In this document: positions 17,773 through 25,751 of the stretch, piece by piece
Layout of the letters: each line of letters begins with the position of its first letter
How positions within the stretch are numbered: the stretch's first letter is position 1
Assembly (NCBI GenBank): GCA_016871055.1
Contig: VFZW01000011.1
Span: 1-42,493, forward strand
Length of the DNA: 42,493 nt
Direction of reading: 5' to 3'
DNA from: Acidobacteriota bacterium
GTDB lineage: Bacteria; Acidobacteriota; Terriglobia; Bryobacterales; Bryobacteraceae
The notes under the pieces: generated by a model
The model's database searches: none
Told to the model about the DNA's origin: nothing
What the model saw: only the letters and a program-made list of their open reading frames with translations
Position numbers and translations under genes: made by a program

Positions 17773-18369
17773 GTGAATAATCTGTTGCGCATCCTTAACG
17801 AAGTCCGCGGCTGCACCGTGTGCGCGGCCTCGCTACCGCTCGGGCCGAAACCTTTGCTTGCGGCGCATGGCGACGCGCGGGTGTTGATCATTGGCCAAGC
17901 GCCCGGCAAGGCGACTCACGAAGCGGGCATCCCGTGGCGAGATCGCAGCGGCGATCGATTGCGCGAATGGCTTGGTGTTTCACACGACGAGTTCTACGAT
18001 CCGCGTTTGTTCGCGATTGTGCCGACCGGTTTTTGCTATCCGGGGACCGGATCGAGCGGCGATCGACCGCCGCGCCCCGAGTGCGCGCCGCTTTGGCATC
18101 CACGCATTCTGCCGCTGCTCACGCAAGTTCGTTTGACGATATACCTCGGCAGTTTCGCCTTCAGCGCGCGTTTTGGAGATCGCTATGAAAACCTCTCCGC
18201 CGCCGCGGAGGACTTCGCGGCGCTGTTGCCCGCGAACATTGTACTTCCGCATCCCTCGCCACGGAATGGCATGTGGGCCGCTAAACGCCCGTGGTTTGCT
18301 TCGGAACTGCTTCCCGCGCCACGAACCCGCGTCCGCGCGGCTATCGCTTCGACGGCGATTTCGGCTTAG
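17773..18369 (+). CDS. Uracil-DNA glycosylase superfamily protein with a four-cysteine iron-sulfur pattern
   Basis: 198 residues from GTG 17773. The catalytic-side motif is LIIGQAPGKATHEAGIPW and the DNA-intercalation/His motif is LPHPSPRNG, both of the UDG fold. Cysteines at about residues 14, 17, 88 and 104 have the spacing (CxxC ... C-x15-C) of the [4Fe-4S] cluster in family 4 enzymes, so a cluster is likely. The motif GQAPG differs from the GE(A/G)PG of classical family 4, so the base specificity is uncertain. It is divergent from the dead enolase-like gene, with 32 bp between starts, and its 3' end overlaps the convergent ankyrin gene by 29 bp. Confidence 0.8.
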   Translation: MNNLLRILNEVRGCTVCAASLPLGPKPLLAAHGDARVLIIGQAPGKATHEAGIPWRDRSGDRLREWLGVSHDEFYDPRLFAIVPTGFCYPGTGSSGDRPPRPECAPLWHPRILPLLTQVRLTIYLGSFAFSARFGDRYENLSAAAEDFAALLPANIVLPHPSPRNGMWAAKRPWFASELLPAPRTRVRAAIASTAISA

Positions 18370-19645
18370 CGCCGCTCTTGGCGATAAGCTCAGTTAACAG
18401 GTCGACGGCCTTGTCGATTGGCAGAACGTCGGCAAGGTCGATCGGCGTACGTCCCGTCTTGTTTTTCTCATCGAGGGGTGCGCCCTTGTCGGCGAGGAAC
18501 TGGATCACTTCGCAGACGCGCAATTGCGCCTCGAGCATCGCGCCACCGGACGTTCCTGTCACCGAGGCGTGGATCAGCGTCGCGCCGTCGCGCGTCGCTA
18601 CCTTTACATCGTCGTCAAACTGATAGGCGAGTTTCACCGCCTCCACCTTCGCGCTGCTGGCCGACGCCATGAGGAACGATTCGCCGTCGGGTGTGCGGTA
18701 CTTCGGGTCCGCTCCTGCTTCTATCAGCGTCTTCATCACGCCAATCTGCCCCGAGCGCGAGGCGGTGAACAACGGCGTCTGATTTCCCGGAGGGCCGCGG
18801 AAGAAACCGCGCCCGCCCGCGGCCTGTTCCGCTGTCTTGGCGTCGATCTTGGCACCCTTTTCCAACAGCTTCTTCGTCAGTACAACGTCGCCCGCCTGCG
18901 CCGCGAGATGCAGCGGCGTATTCCCTGTTCGATCTGCGGAATTGGGATCAGCGCCGGCGTCGAGCAACGCTGATGCCGCGGCCGTGCTGCGATGTGAGGA
19001 AGCCATCAGAATGGCCTTTGTGCCGTCGGGCAGCGCGTAGTTTGGATCGGCGCCCGCGCCGATTAACGCGTGAACAGAAGCGGCGTCGTTCTTGGCGATG
19101 GCGAACGAAAGTGGAGTGAATCCGGATTTCGAGGCGGCCTTCACGTTGGCGCCTTTTTCGATCAAGGCTCTCACCGCTGCCGTGTGGCCCTCCGCGGCGG
19201 CCCACATCAACGCCGATTGTCCCTTGCGCGACTCGACTGCGTTGATGTCCGCGCCCGCCGATGCCAGCGACCTCACCGCTTCCACATTGCCCGATCCCGC
19301 CGCCAACATCAACGCCGTCTCGCCGTTGAAGCGCGCGGCCTTTGCATTGGCGCCGGCCTTCAGTAACACGGCGATCAGTGCCGCATCGCCGTTCAGCGCC
19401 GCTAAAGTAATCGGCGTCTCGCCATACTCGGACGCCGCGTTGACATCGGCTCCGGCGGCGATCAACTTCAACGCGATCTCGCGCTCGCCGAGTTGTACCG
19501 CCCACGCCAAGGCTCCCGCGACCGGCTTCTGTGATTTCTTTAGCGCCGCTTCGACAGCGCGCACATCGCGCCGTGTCACCGCTTCCGTCAGAGGATCGGC
19601 GGCCGATAAAATCGCGATCGCCGCAACTGCGAGGACTCCGCGCAT
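18341..19645 (-). CDS. Secreted ankyrin-repeat protein
   Basis: 434 residues: a short signal peptide (GVLAVAAIAILSAAD) followed by roughly ten ankyrin units of about 33 residues, seen as recurring G-TPL-A---G and LL--GAD-N patterns (for example KLIAAGADVNAASEYGETPI, TGNTPLHLAAQAGD, KTLIEAGADPKYRTPDGES). A gap in register near residue 275 (GGRGFFRGPPG) interrupts the array. The C-terminus is basic (KPKSPSKR). The ATG shares a base with the DUF1552 stop (TGATG), so it is translated with that gene. Likely a periplasmic protein-binding scaffold; its partner is unknown. Confidence 0.88.
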   Translation of the reverse strand: MRGVLAVAAIAILSAADPLTEAVTRRDVRAVEAALKKSQKPVAGALAWAVQLGEREIALKLIAAGADVNAASEYGETPITLAALNGDAALIAVLLKAGANAKAARFNGETALMLAAGSGNVEAVRSLASAGADINAVESRKGQSALMWAAAEGHTAAVRALIEKGANVKAASKSGFTPLSFAIAKNDAASVHALIGAGADPNYALPDGTKAILMASSHRSTAAASALLDAGADPNSADRTGNTPLHLAAQAGDVVLTKKLLEKGAKIDAKTAEQAAGGRGFFRGPPGNQTPLFTASRSGQIGVMKTLIEAGADPKYRTPDGESFLMASASSAKVEAVKLAYQFDDDVKVATRDGATLIHASVTGTSGGAMLEAQLRVCEVIQFLADKGAPLDEKNKTGRTPIDLADVLPIDKAVDLLTELIAKSGAKPKSPSKR

Positions 19646-20976
19646 CAGACGTGCGCCAGGCGGCCGGTGCTATCGCCGAAGCCTTTGCACGGAACGCCGG
19701 CGGCGTCGAACATATTGAGGAAGAGGTTGTTCAGCGGTGTCTCGGATTGGTAGACCAAGTGTCGATTGCCCTTGAACAAACGCTGGCCCGCGACGAGGGC
19801 GATCGGCAGGTCGTGATGCGTGTGGATGTTCGCGTCGCCGAGGCTCGATCCGTAACAGATCGCGAGGTGATCGAGCAGATTGCCGCCCGCTCCGTCTGGC
19901 GTCGCCAGCATCTTCGCCACATAACCAGCGAATATCTTGACCAGGTGCTCGTCGATCTTCGCCACCTTCTCGATCTTTTCCGGATCGTTCATGTGATGCG
20001 TCAGCGAGTGGTGTCCGTCGGAAATGCCGATCGACCGGTACGGACGATTGCTGCCCGCGCGGCCGAGCATGAACGTGACCACGCGCGTCATGTCGGTCTG
20101 GAACGCCAGCACCTGCAAATCGATCATCAGCTTCGCGTGTTCTTCAAACGTCTCTGGTGTGCCGTCGGGACGCTTCAAATCGCTGGGCAGCTTCATCGAA
20201 GCGTTCTGCTGTTCGGCCTTCTGAATGCGCCGCTCCAGGTCGCGGATGGCGTCGAGATACTCGCTCAACTTGTTCCGGTCTCGCGAACCAAGTTCCGTCT
20301 GCAAGCGGTCGATCGAACCCGCGACGTAATCGAGAATGCTACGCTGCTGACTCAGCCGCGCCCTCCGCGCCGCAGGGTCAACGCCTCCTTCGCCGAAGAT
20401 ACGTTCGAACACGATACGCGGATCGCTTTCCATTGGCAGAGCGACGCTCGGCGTCTTCCACGACACCGTGTTCGTGTACGCGCAGCTATAGTTCTGATCG
20501 CAGGCGCCCGCGAGGCCGGGCGCTTCCAAAGACAGTTCGAGCGAACTCAACTGCGTGTGTTTGCCAAGCTCCGCGGCGGCGACCTGGTCGGCGGAGATTC
20601 CGCATCCAACGTTGGTCTCCGAACGCCTCGGATGTACGCCGGTCAGCCACGTCGCGCCTTCGCGCGCATGGTCGCCCGGTCCGTCGCCCAAGGCGCGGCC
20701 CTGCACTTGCGCGAGGCCCGTCAACACCGTCATGCTCTCGCGGAACGGTTCGAGCGCCTTCATGGACGGCGTGATCGCGAAGTTCGCGCCCTTCTCCTTG
20801 GGCGTCCAACGGTCCAAAATCATGCCGACCGGGTGATAAACAAACGCCAGGCGCACGGGTTGCGCGGGCGCCGCCGACAATGCGGGCAGCATCGCATCCA
20901 GGGTCGGCAGCGCAATGGCCGCGCCGGTTCCGCGCAGTATCGCGCGGCGGGAGAGAGCTTTTTTCGATACGATCAT
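19645..20976 (-). CDS. DUF1552 (HXXSHH) family protein, Tat-exported
   Basis: 443 residues with a twin-arginine signal (SRRAILRGTGAAIALPTLD). The HXXSHH-type motif that names Pfam family PF07586 appears as HHSLTHH around residue 325. The protein belongs to a family common in Planctomycetes and Acidobacteriota where it is almost always paired with a DUF1592 cytochrome; the reaction is not established. Here the DUF1592 gene overlaps upstream by 4 bp (ATGA) and the ankyrin gene overlaps downstream by 1 bp. Related to sulfatase-like folds only distantly, if at all. Confidence 0.88.
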   Translation of the reverse strand: MIVSKKALSRRAILRGTGAAIALPTLDAMLPALSAAPAQPVRLAFVYHPVGMILDRWTPKEKGANFAITPSMKALEPFRESMTVLTGLAQVQGRALGDGPGDHAREGATWLTGVHPRRSETNVGCGISADQVAAAELGKHTQLSSLELSLEAPGLAGACDQNYSCAYTNTVSWKTPSVALPMESDPRIVFERIFGEGGVDPAARRARLSQQRSILDYVAGSIDRLQTELGSRDRNKLSEYLDAIRDLERRIQKAEQQNASMKLPSDLKRPDGTPETFEEHAKLMIDLQVLAFQTDMTRVVTFMLGRAGSNRPYRSIGISDGHHSLTHHMNDPEKIEKVAKIDEHLVKIFAGYVAKMLATPDGAGGNLLDHLAICYGSSLGDANIHTHHDLPIALVAGQRLFKGNRHLVYQSETPLNNLFLNMFDAAGVPCKGFGDSTGRLAHV

Positions 20977-23243
20977 TTTCCGGAAGACCTCCTCATTTGG
21001 AACTGCGGGCTTTCGACGATGGCGTCAAGGAACGCGCTCATGCGGTAATCCTCGGCGGCCGCTTTTCGGGCGATCATACGCACCGTGGGTTTGTCGCGCG
21101 CTTCCAGCCCGCGACCCAAGGCGTACGTCATTAATTTTTCCACAACCGTGTGGATGAATTCATCCCTGTGTTTTTCGAGCAGCAGCGACTTCAACCCACT
21201 TGGCCCATCGAATGCGGCGCCGTTCGGCAACTTGCCCTTCGCGTCGACTGCCACGCCGCTGTCCTCGGCGCGCCACGCGCCCACGCCGTCAAAGTTCTCG
21301 AGCGCGAATCCGATCGGATCCATGCGCCCATGGCATGAAGCGCAGACCGCGTTCGTGCGGTGCAACTCCATCGCCTCGCGCAAACTTAATTTGCGGCCCT
21401 CTTTGTTCTTCGCCTGCAATTCGGGCACATCGGCGGGCGGCGGGGGCGGAGGAGTGCCGAGCAGGTTTTCGAGAATCCACTTGCCGCGCTGCACGACCGA
21501 CGTTCGATTCGGATACGACGTCACCGTCAGGATGCTGCCCTGCCCAAGCAGCCCCCCGCGATTGCGGTCGGGCAATTCCACCCTGCGGAAGTGCGGGCCG
21601 TAGACGCCGCGCACGCCGTAATGCTCGGCGAGTTGCTGATTGAGATAGGTGTAGCTGGCATCGAGCAGTTCGCGCACACTGCGCTGGTTGCGGAAGATGT
21701 TGGCAAGAAACAGCTCGGTCTCTTTCTGGAAGCCGGCGCGAAGGTTTTCATCAAAGGTTGCGAAGATGTCGGAGTCGGGCTTGGTGTTCGCCAGCGTGCG
21801 GAGGAACAACCACTGGCCGCCAAAGTTCTGGATCAGCGCGTCCGATCTGGGATCGTCGATCATGCGGCGCAGTTGTGCTTTCAGAACGGCGCTGTCGCGC
21901 AGCTTGCCTTGCGCGGCGAGCGCCAGCAACTCGTCGTCGGGAATCGAACTCCAGATGAAGAACGAGAGCCGCGAGGCGAGTTCGTAGTCGTTCAGCTTGT
22001 AGTTGGTCGATGGCGCTACACCCTTCGGATCGCGCTCAATACGGAAAAGGAAATCGGGCGAAACCAGCAGTGCTTGCAAAGCGTTTGCAATGCCCGCTTC
22101 AAAGTTGGTTGCCGCCTTGTAGAAGTTGAAGAGCGGACGGATATCGTTTGCCATGACCGGCCGGCGAAACGCTCGGCGCGCGAGGTTGGTGACGATCGTC
22201 GTCGCGCAGGCGTCGTCCTGCGATTTGCACGTAAAGATCCTGGCGCGGCTGGGCGTAGAGCCCGGTCCGGTTGCGTTGAACGGCCCTTCGATTTTTGCCA
22301 ATGCAACGTCTGGTGCAACGCCGCGTTGCGGCGCATGCCAGCGCTTCACGCTCGCGCCATCGATACGCAAATCCATCTCGCCGGGTTTCTCCGCGGGCAT
22401 GCCGGGAGGCGCACCAAACGTGCGGCCGAACGTGCGCAGAGAGACTTCCGGCTTCGGCGATTCGCGCAAAAACGTCACGGCGATGTGATGCAAGCCGGCC
22501 TTTACCGGCAGCTTCAATCGGAACGGCGTCGGCGGAGCGCCTTCGCCCGTCGAGCCAGCGAGATCGACGCGAATTTCGTACTCGGCATCGAGCGGAAAGT
22601 AGTGCTGAAACGCCATTCCGTTCGCCGCACCGACTGGAACTTCTTCGGTCGATGGCGCCTTGCGTTGACTACGCACGGTGCTGCCGTAGGTCGCCACTTC
22701 GGACAGCATCGACATATCGCCGATCGCCTGGCGCGTCACCGTGCGAGCGACGGAGAGATAACGTTCGAGCAGCGACGGCGACATCGACAACAGATCCGCC
22801 ATGTTGTCGAAGCCGAAGCCCGATTCATCGACCGGCAATTGCAAGCCCGGTTGCGTGTCGAGCGCAAGCAAGTCGCGAATCGCGTTGCTGTACTCGGCGC
22901 GATTCAAGCGATGTGGCATTGGGGCGCCGGGATTCGGCTTCGCGAGCGCCGCGCGGTCAAGCGTCGCCGCGAGATTTTTCGTGAATGTATCGATGGCGGC
23001 GGCGTTGGGCCTCGGCATTCCGGGCGGCGGCATCTGGCCGGTCTTCACCGCGCGCAGAACCCTTTCCCAGACGGGCGCGTCGTCACCGGCTTTCGCGGGA
23101 TCGAGGCCAGTCAACACTAAGCCTCCTGCTTTCATCGCGGCGCTGTGGCACCCGGTGCAAAAGGTGCCGGTCAGCGAAACCGTTTGTGCCGCGGCCGAGA
23201 GCGCGCAGAAGAGGAGGAGTACGGCGAAACGTGACACGTGCAA
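20973..23243 (-). CDS. DUF1592 domain protein with c-type haem motifs
   Basis: 756 residues from TTG 23243, or two codons shorter from GTG 23237. A signal peptide ends near AAAQ. A CTGCH haem-binding site follows at about residues 29-33. The middle carries the DUF1587/DUF1595/DUF1592 modules (PHRLNRAEYSNAIRDLLALD; ELASRLSFFIWSSIPDDELL), and near residue 640 a second CASCHGRMDPIGFALENFD motif marks DUF1588 and the DUF1585 tail. The family is a large exported multi-domain protein of unknown reaction, proposed to handle polysaccharides. It is translationally coupled to the DUF1552 gene. Confidence 0.9.
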   Translation of the reverse strand: MHVSRFAVLLLFCALSAAAQTVSLTGTFCTGCHSAAMKAGGLVLTGLDPAKAGDDAPVWERVLRAVKTGQMPPPGMPRPNAAAIDTFTKNLAATLDRAALAKPNPGAPMPHRLNRAEYSNAIRDLLALDTQPGLQLPVDESGFGFDNMADLLSMSPSLLERYLSVARTVTRQAIGDMSMLSEVATYGSTVRSQRKAPSTEEVPVGAANGMAFQHYFPLDAEYEIRVDLAGSTGEGAPPTPFRLKLPVKAGLHHIAVTFLRESPKPEVSLRTFGRTFGAPPGMPAEKPGEMDLRIDGASVKRWHAPQRGVAPDVALAKIEGPFNATGPGSTPSRARIFTCKSQDDACATTIVTNLARRAFRRPVMANDIRPLFNFYKAATNFEAGIANALQALLVSPDFLFRIERDPKGVAPSTNYKLNDYELASRLSFFIWSSIPDDELLALAAQGKLRDSAVLKAQLRRMIDDPRSDALIQNFGGQWLFLRTLANTKPDSDIFATFDENLRAGFQKETELFLANIFRNQRSVRELLDASYTYLNQQLAEHYGVRGVYGPHFRRVELPDRNRGGLLGQGSILTVTSYPNRTSVVQRGKWILENLLGTPPPPPPADVPELQAKNKEGRKLSLREAMELHRTNAVCASCHGRMDPIGFALENFDGVGAWRAEDSGVAVDAKGKLPNGAAFDGPSGLKSLLLEKHRDEFIHTVVEKLMTYALGRGLEARDKPTVRMIARKAAAEDYRMSAFLDAIVESPQFQMRRSSGK

Positions 23244-23261
23244 GGGCTTGGGAGTATTGTA

Positions 23262-24437
23262 TCATTGGGCCTTCGCCGCCGATACCCGCGTATCGCCGCG
23301 CAACAGCTCAAAGCGCAACATCCACTCCGACGGCGCGTCGGCCGCAGGGAACTTCCAGCCTCGTGCGGCGGTCAGAACCCGGCTTGTGAAGTAAGCGCTG
23401 GCCCGGGGCGGCGCGATTGTCGCTTGCGCCACGCGGCCGTCGGGATCTACTTGGACACGCACGTTCACGCGGACGCGCCCGCGAATCGTCCGGCGCGCCG
23501 AAGACGGGATATCTGGCATTACTCTTGTGACGCCGTCAATGTTGGCGGATGCGGTTGGTGTTGATTCCGCCGGTTTCGGCGGAGTGGGCGTTGCGGTTGG
23601 CTTCGCCGGCTCTGGCTTCGCGGGTTTGGGCTTCGCTGGCGCCCGCTTCGCCGCGGTTGTCGCCGGCGGCGGGCTGGCAGGCGCCGGCTTCTGAACCGGA
23701 AAGGGTTCCGTCTTTAGCTCAGCCACGACAGGCGGTGGCGGTTCCGTCGTCGGTGCAGGACGGAATGCAAACACGCCGGCGAGTACCACCGCGGCCACGC
23801 CGCCTGCCCACAGTTTTCGCGGAGTGGCTTGCTTGCCAAGCAGGCATGCTTCGATCCGTGCAGCGGTCCAGCCTGCAGCCGCGCCCTTAACGATTTGCGC
23901 GAACGGCGGCGTTGGGTTGCCGTTCATCGATTGCTTTACCAATTCGCCGATGGCCGCGCAGTCGGCCGTTGTGCCGCCGCCCGGCGTTAGTGTATGGCTC
24001 GAGAGTTTCCACTGGCCGCCATACGTCAGAAGTTCTCCCGCGTTTAACTCCCCATGCGCGAAGCTGCGTTCGTGGAGATACCGAATCACTCCGATCAACG
24101 CCGCCAGCGCCTCTCGCGCCAGGTTCGCCTCCGTGTTTCGATCCGGCCGTTCCATGACGATGTAGGCGCAAAGCGCTTCATCGAAGGTCGTCTCACCACG
24201 CGAGTAGACTTCGACCAGCGCCGGATGCGAAAGGCCCGCCGCCTCGCGCCAACTCTTGCGGCGTCCGGCGACCTCTTCGATCGTTCCAGGAAAGAATCGA
24301 ATCAGTGCGGTGCGTCCTCGGTACGATGTCTCATACGACGCGCCCGCGCCGCCGCAAGCGGTCAATCGATCAAGCACGAATTTTCCGTCGATGGTTTGCC
24401 CTTCCCATCGTTGCCAGAATTCTTGATCGAAGTGCAT
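23262..24437 (-). CDS. Pseudokinase-transmembrane-TonB C-terminal fusion protein
   Basis: About 391 residues. Residues 1-200 follow a Ser/Thr kinase fold: a degenerate glycine loop (ACGGAGASYETSY), ALIRFF where the ATP lysine is Arg, hinge AYIVMERPD, catalytic loop FAHGELNAGEL where HRDLK-N is altered, and SSH in place of DFG. It should not phosphorylate. One transmembrane helix (LWAGGVAAVVLAGVFAF) is followed by a Pro/Ala/Lys-rich linker of the TonB type and a TonB C-terminal domain (VRVNVRVQVDPDGRV, SRVLTAARGWKFP). ATG 24437 is chosen because GGAGGT (24448-24453) lies 10 bases before it; an upstream ATG at 24461 lacks such a site. ExbB/ExbD are not in the window. Confidence 0.78.
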   Translation of the reverse strand: MHFDQEFWQRWEGQTIDGKFVLDRLTACGGAGASYETSYRGRTALIRFFPGTIEEVAGRRKSWREAAGLSHPALVEVYSRGETTFDEALCAYIVMERPDRNTEANLAREALAALIGVIRYLHERSFAHGELNAGELLTYGGQWKLSSHTLTPGGGTTADCAAIGELVKQSMNGNPTPPFAQIVKGAAAGWTAARIEACLLGKQATPRKLWAGGVAAVVLAGVFAFRPAPTTEPPPPVVAELKTEPFPVQKPAPASPPPATTAAKRAPAKPKPAKPEPAKPTATPTPPKPAESTPTASANIDGVTRVMPDIPSSARRTIRGRVRVNVRVQVDPDGRVAQATIAPPRASAYFTSRVLTAARGWKFPAADAPSEWMLRFELLRGDTRVSAAKAQ

Positions 24438-24485
24438 GATCGGCCGCACCTCCGGTAGCATTTATTGTACGGCGCGGGACCCCAT

Positions 24486-25736
24486 TCAAACTAGCCGAAT
24501 CCCCCGCGGATCCCAGTTGATCGCCTGCTGCTTCTCCAGGCTCAGATTCACCGCCAACGACGGCCCCGCCGTTCGAGCGCCAAACGTCGCGTCCTCAAAA
24601 AACGACTTCCGCGTGCGCACCGCGTTGATGAAGTTCGCCACGTGATCGACATGCGCATTATGCGACCGCGGCGGCGTGAAGCGCTCGCTGCCATCGGGCC
24701 GCATCCCATCCGCGGTCGGTTTCGCCGACGGATACTTCGACCGATACTGCGCCAGGATTTTCTGCTGCGTCGCCTTCGAAAACGTGTCGATCGTATAACC
24801 AGGCTCCGCTTCGCGCGGTTTGCGGTCGACGGTCACGCCGCCCATCGTCACTTCCATCGTGCCTTCACTGCCGACGAACTTCAGTCCGAACCGCTCCGGC
24901 GGCGCCGCGCCACTCGCCAGATTCACACGCAGCGCGAACGTAAACGTCGGATAGTCCATCATCGCCAGCACCACGTCGTACGCGTCGCGCCCGTCTTTCC
25001 AATACCGCACGCCGCCGGTCGCGTAGATGCGATTCGGCCTCAGGCTTGACGTCGCCACATGCAACCCCGTCAGTAGATGCACAAACAGATCACCGCTCAC
25101 GCCCGTGCCGTAGTCCTTGTAATTGCGCCAGCGGAACAACCGAACCGGCTCAAACGGCACCTTCGGTGCATTGCCCAGAAACCGGTCCCAATCGATGCGC
25201 GCCAGCGTGGCGTCCTCGCCGGGCAGCGTGTACTGCCACGCGCCCAGCGCCGTATTGCGATCGAGCCACGCTTCGATCAAATTCATCTCGCCGATCGCGC
25301 CCTGCTGTATCAACTGCTGCGCTTTCAGAAAAACCATCGCGCTCGCGTACTGGCTACCCACCTGCAAAATCTTTCCCGACTTCGCCTGCGCGTCCATCAG
25401 CATCTGGCACTCGGGGAACTTGTGGCACATCGGCTTTTCGACGTACACGTCTTTGCCCGATAGCAACACATCGTGCGCAATCTGCGCGTGCCAGTGGTCC
25501 GGCGTCGCGACGATTACCGCGTCGATGTCTTTGCGCGCGATGATCTCGCGATAGTCGCGCGTCGTGAACACGCCCGCGCCCCAGCGCTCCTTGGCGCGCT
25601 CCAGCCGCCCGTCGTAGATATCGCCGACCGCCACGATCTCGGTGCCGCCGAGCGAGAGCACATCGTTCGCGTCTCCGGTACCCATACCGCCGGCGCCGAT
25701 TAGCGCGAATCGAATTTTGTCGTTGGGAGAGGCCAT
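24486..25736 (-). CDS. Gfo/Idh/MocA family oxidoreductase without signal peptide
   Basis: 416 residues. The N-terminal Rossmann fold has FALIGAGGMGTGD, ATPDHWHA and the catalytic-lysine motif VYVEKPM. The C-terminal domain contains WDRFLGNAPKVPFEPVRLFR and a KDYGTGVSGDLFVHLLTGLH block. It acts on sugars or related polyols with NAD(P); the substrate is not readable. An AAGGA Shine-Dalgarno-like stretch lies before the ATG. It is clearly related to the oxidoreductase at 27227-28522 but lacks that protein's twin-arginine leader, so the two may work in different compartments. Confidence 0.9.
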   Translation of the reverse strand: MASPNDKIRFALIGAGGMGTGDANDVLSLGGTEIVAVGDIYDGRLERAKERWGAGVFTTRDYREIIARKDIDAVIVATPDHWHAQIAHDVLLSGKDVYVEKPMCHKFPECQMLMDAQAKSGKILQVGSQYASAMVFLKAQQLIQQGAIGEMNLIEAWLDRNTALGAWQYTLPGEDATLARIDWDRFLGNAPKVPFEPVRLFRWRNYKDYGTGVSGDLFVHLLTGLHVATSSLRPNRIYATGGVRYWKDGRDAYDVVLAMMDYPTFTFALRVNLASGAAPPERFGLKFVGSEGTMEVTMGGVTVDRKPREAEPGYTIDTFSKATQQKILAQYRSKYPSAKPTADGMRPDGSERFTPPRSHNAHVDHVANFINAVRTRKSFFEDATFGARTAGPSLAVNLSLEKQQAINWDPRGIRLV

Positions 25737-25751
25737 GTTCTTGAATCCTTC

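Noticed and set aside
19531-21048. A 505-codon + frame antisense to the DUF1552 gene
   Set aside because: Shadow of the real gene: arginine-rich, no motif, and it crosses a real gene boundary.
21591-23120. A 509-codon + frame antisense to the DUF1592 gene
   Set aside because: Composition is Arg/His-rich with no domain; the opposite strand holds well-known motifs including CTGCH and CASCH.
23579-23700. Simple-sequence DNA repeat
   Set aside because: It encodes the Pro/Ala/Lys linker of the TonB-fusion protein in varied codons, so it reflects the protein and not DNA slippage.
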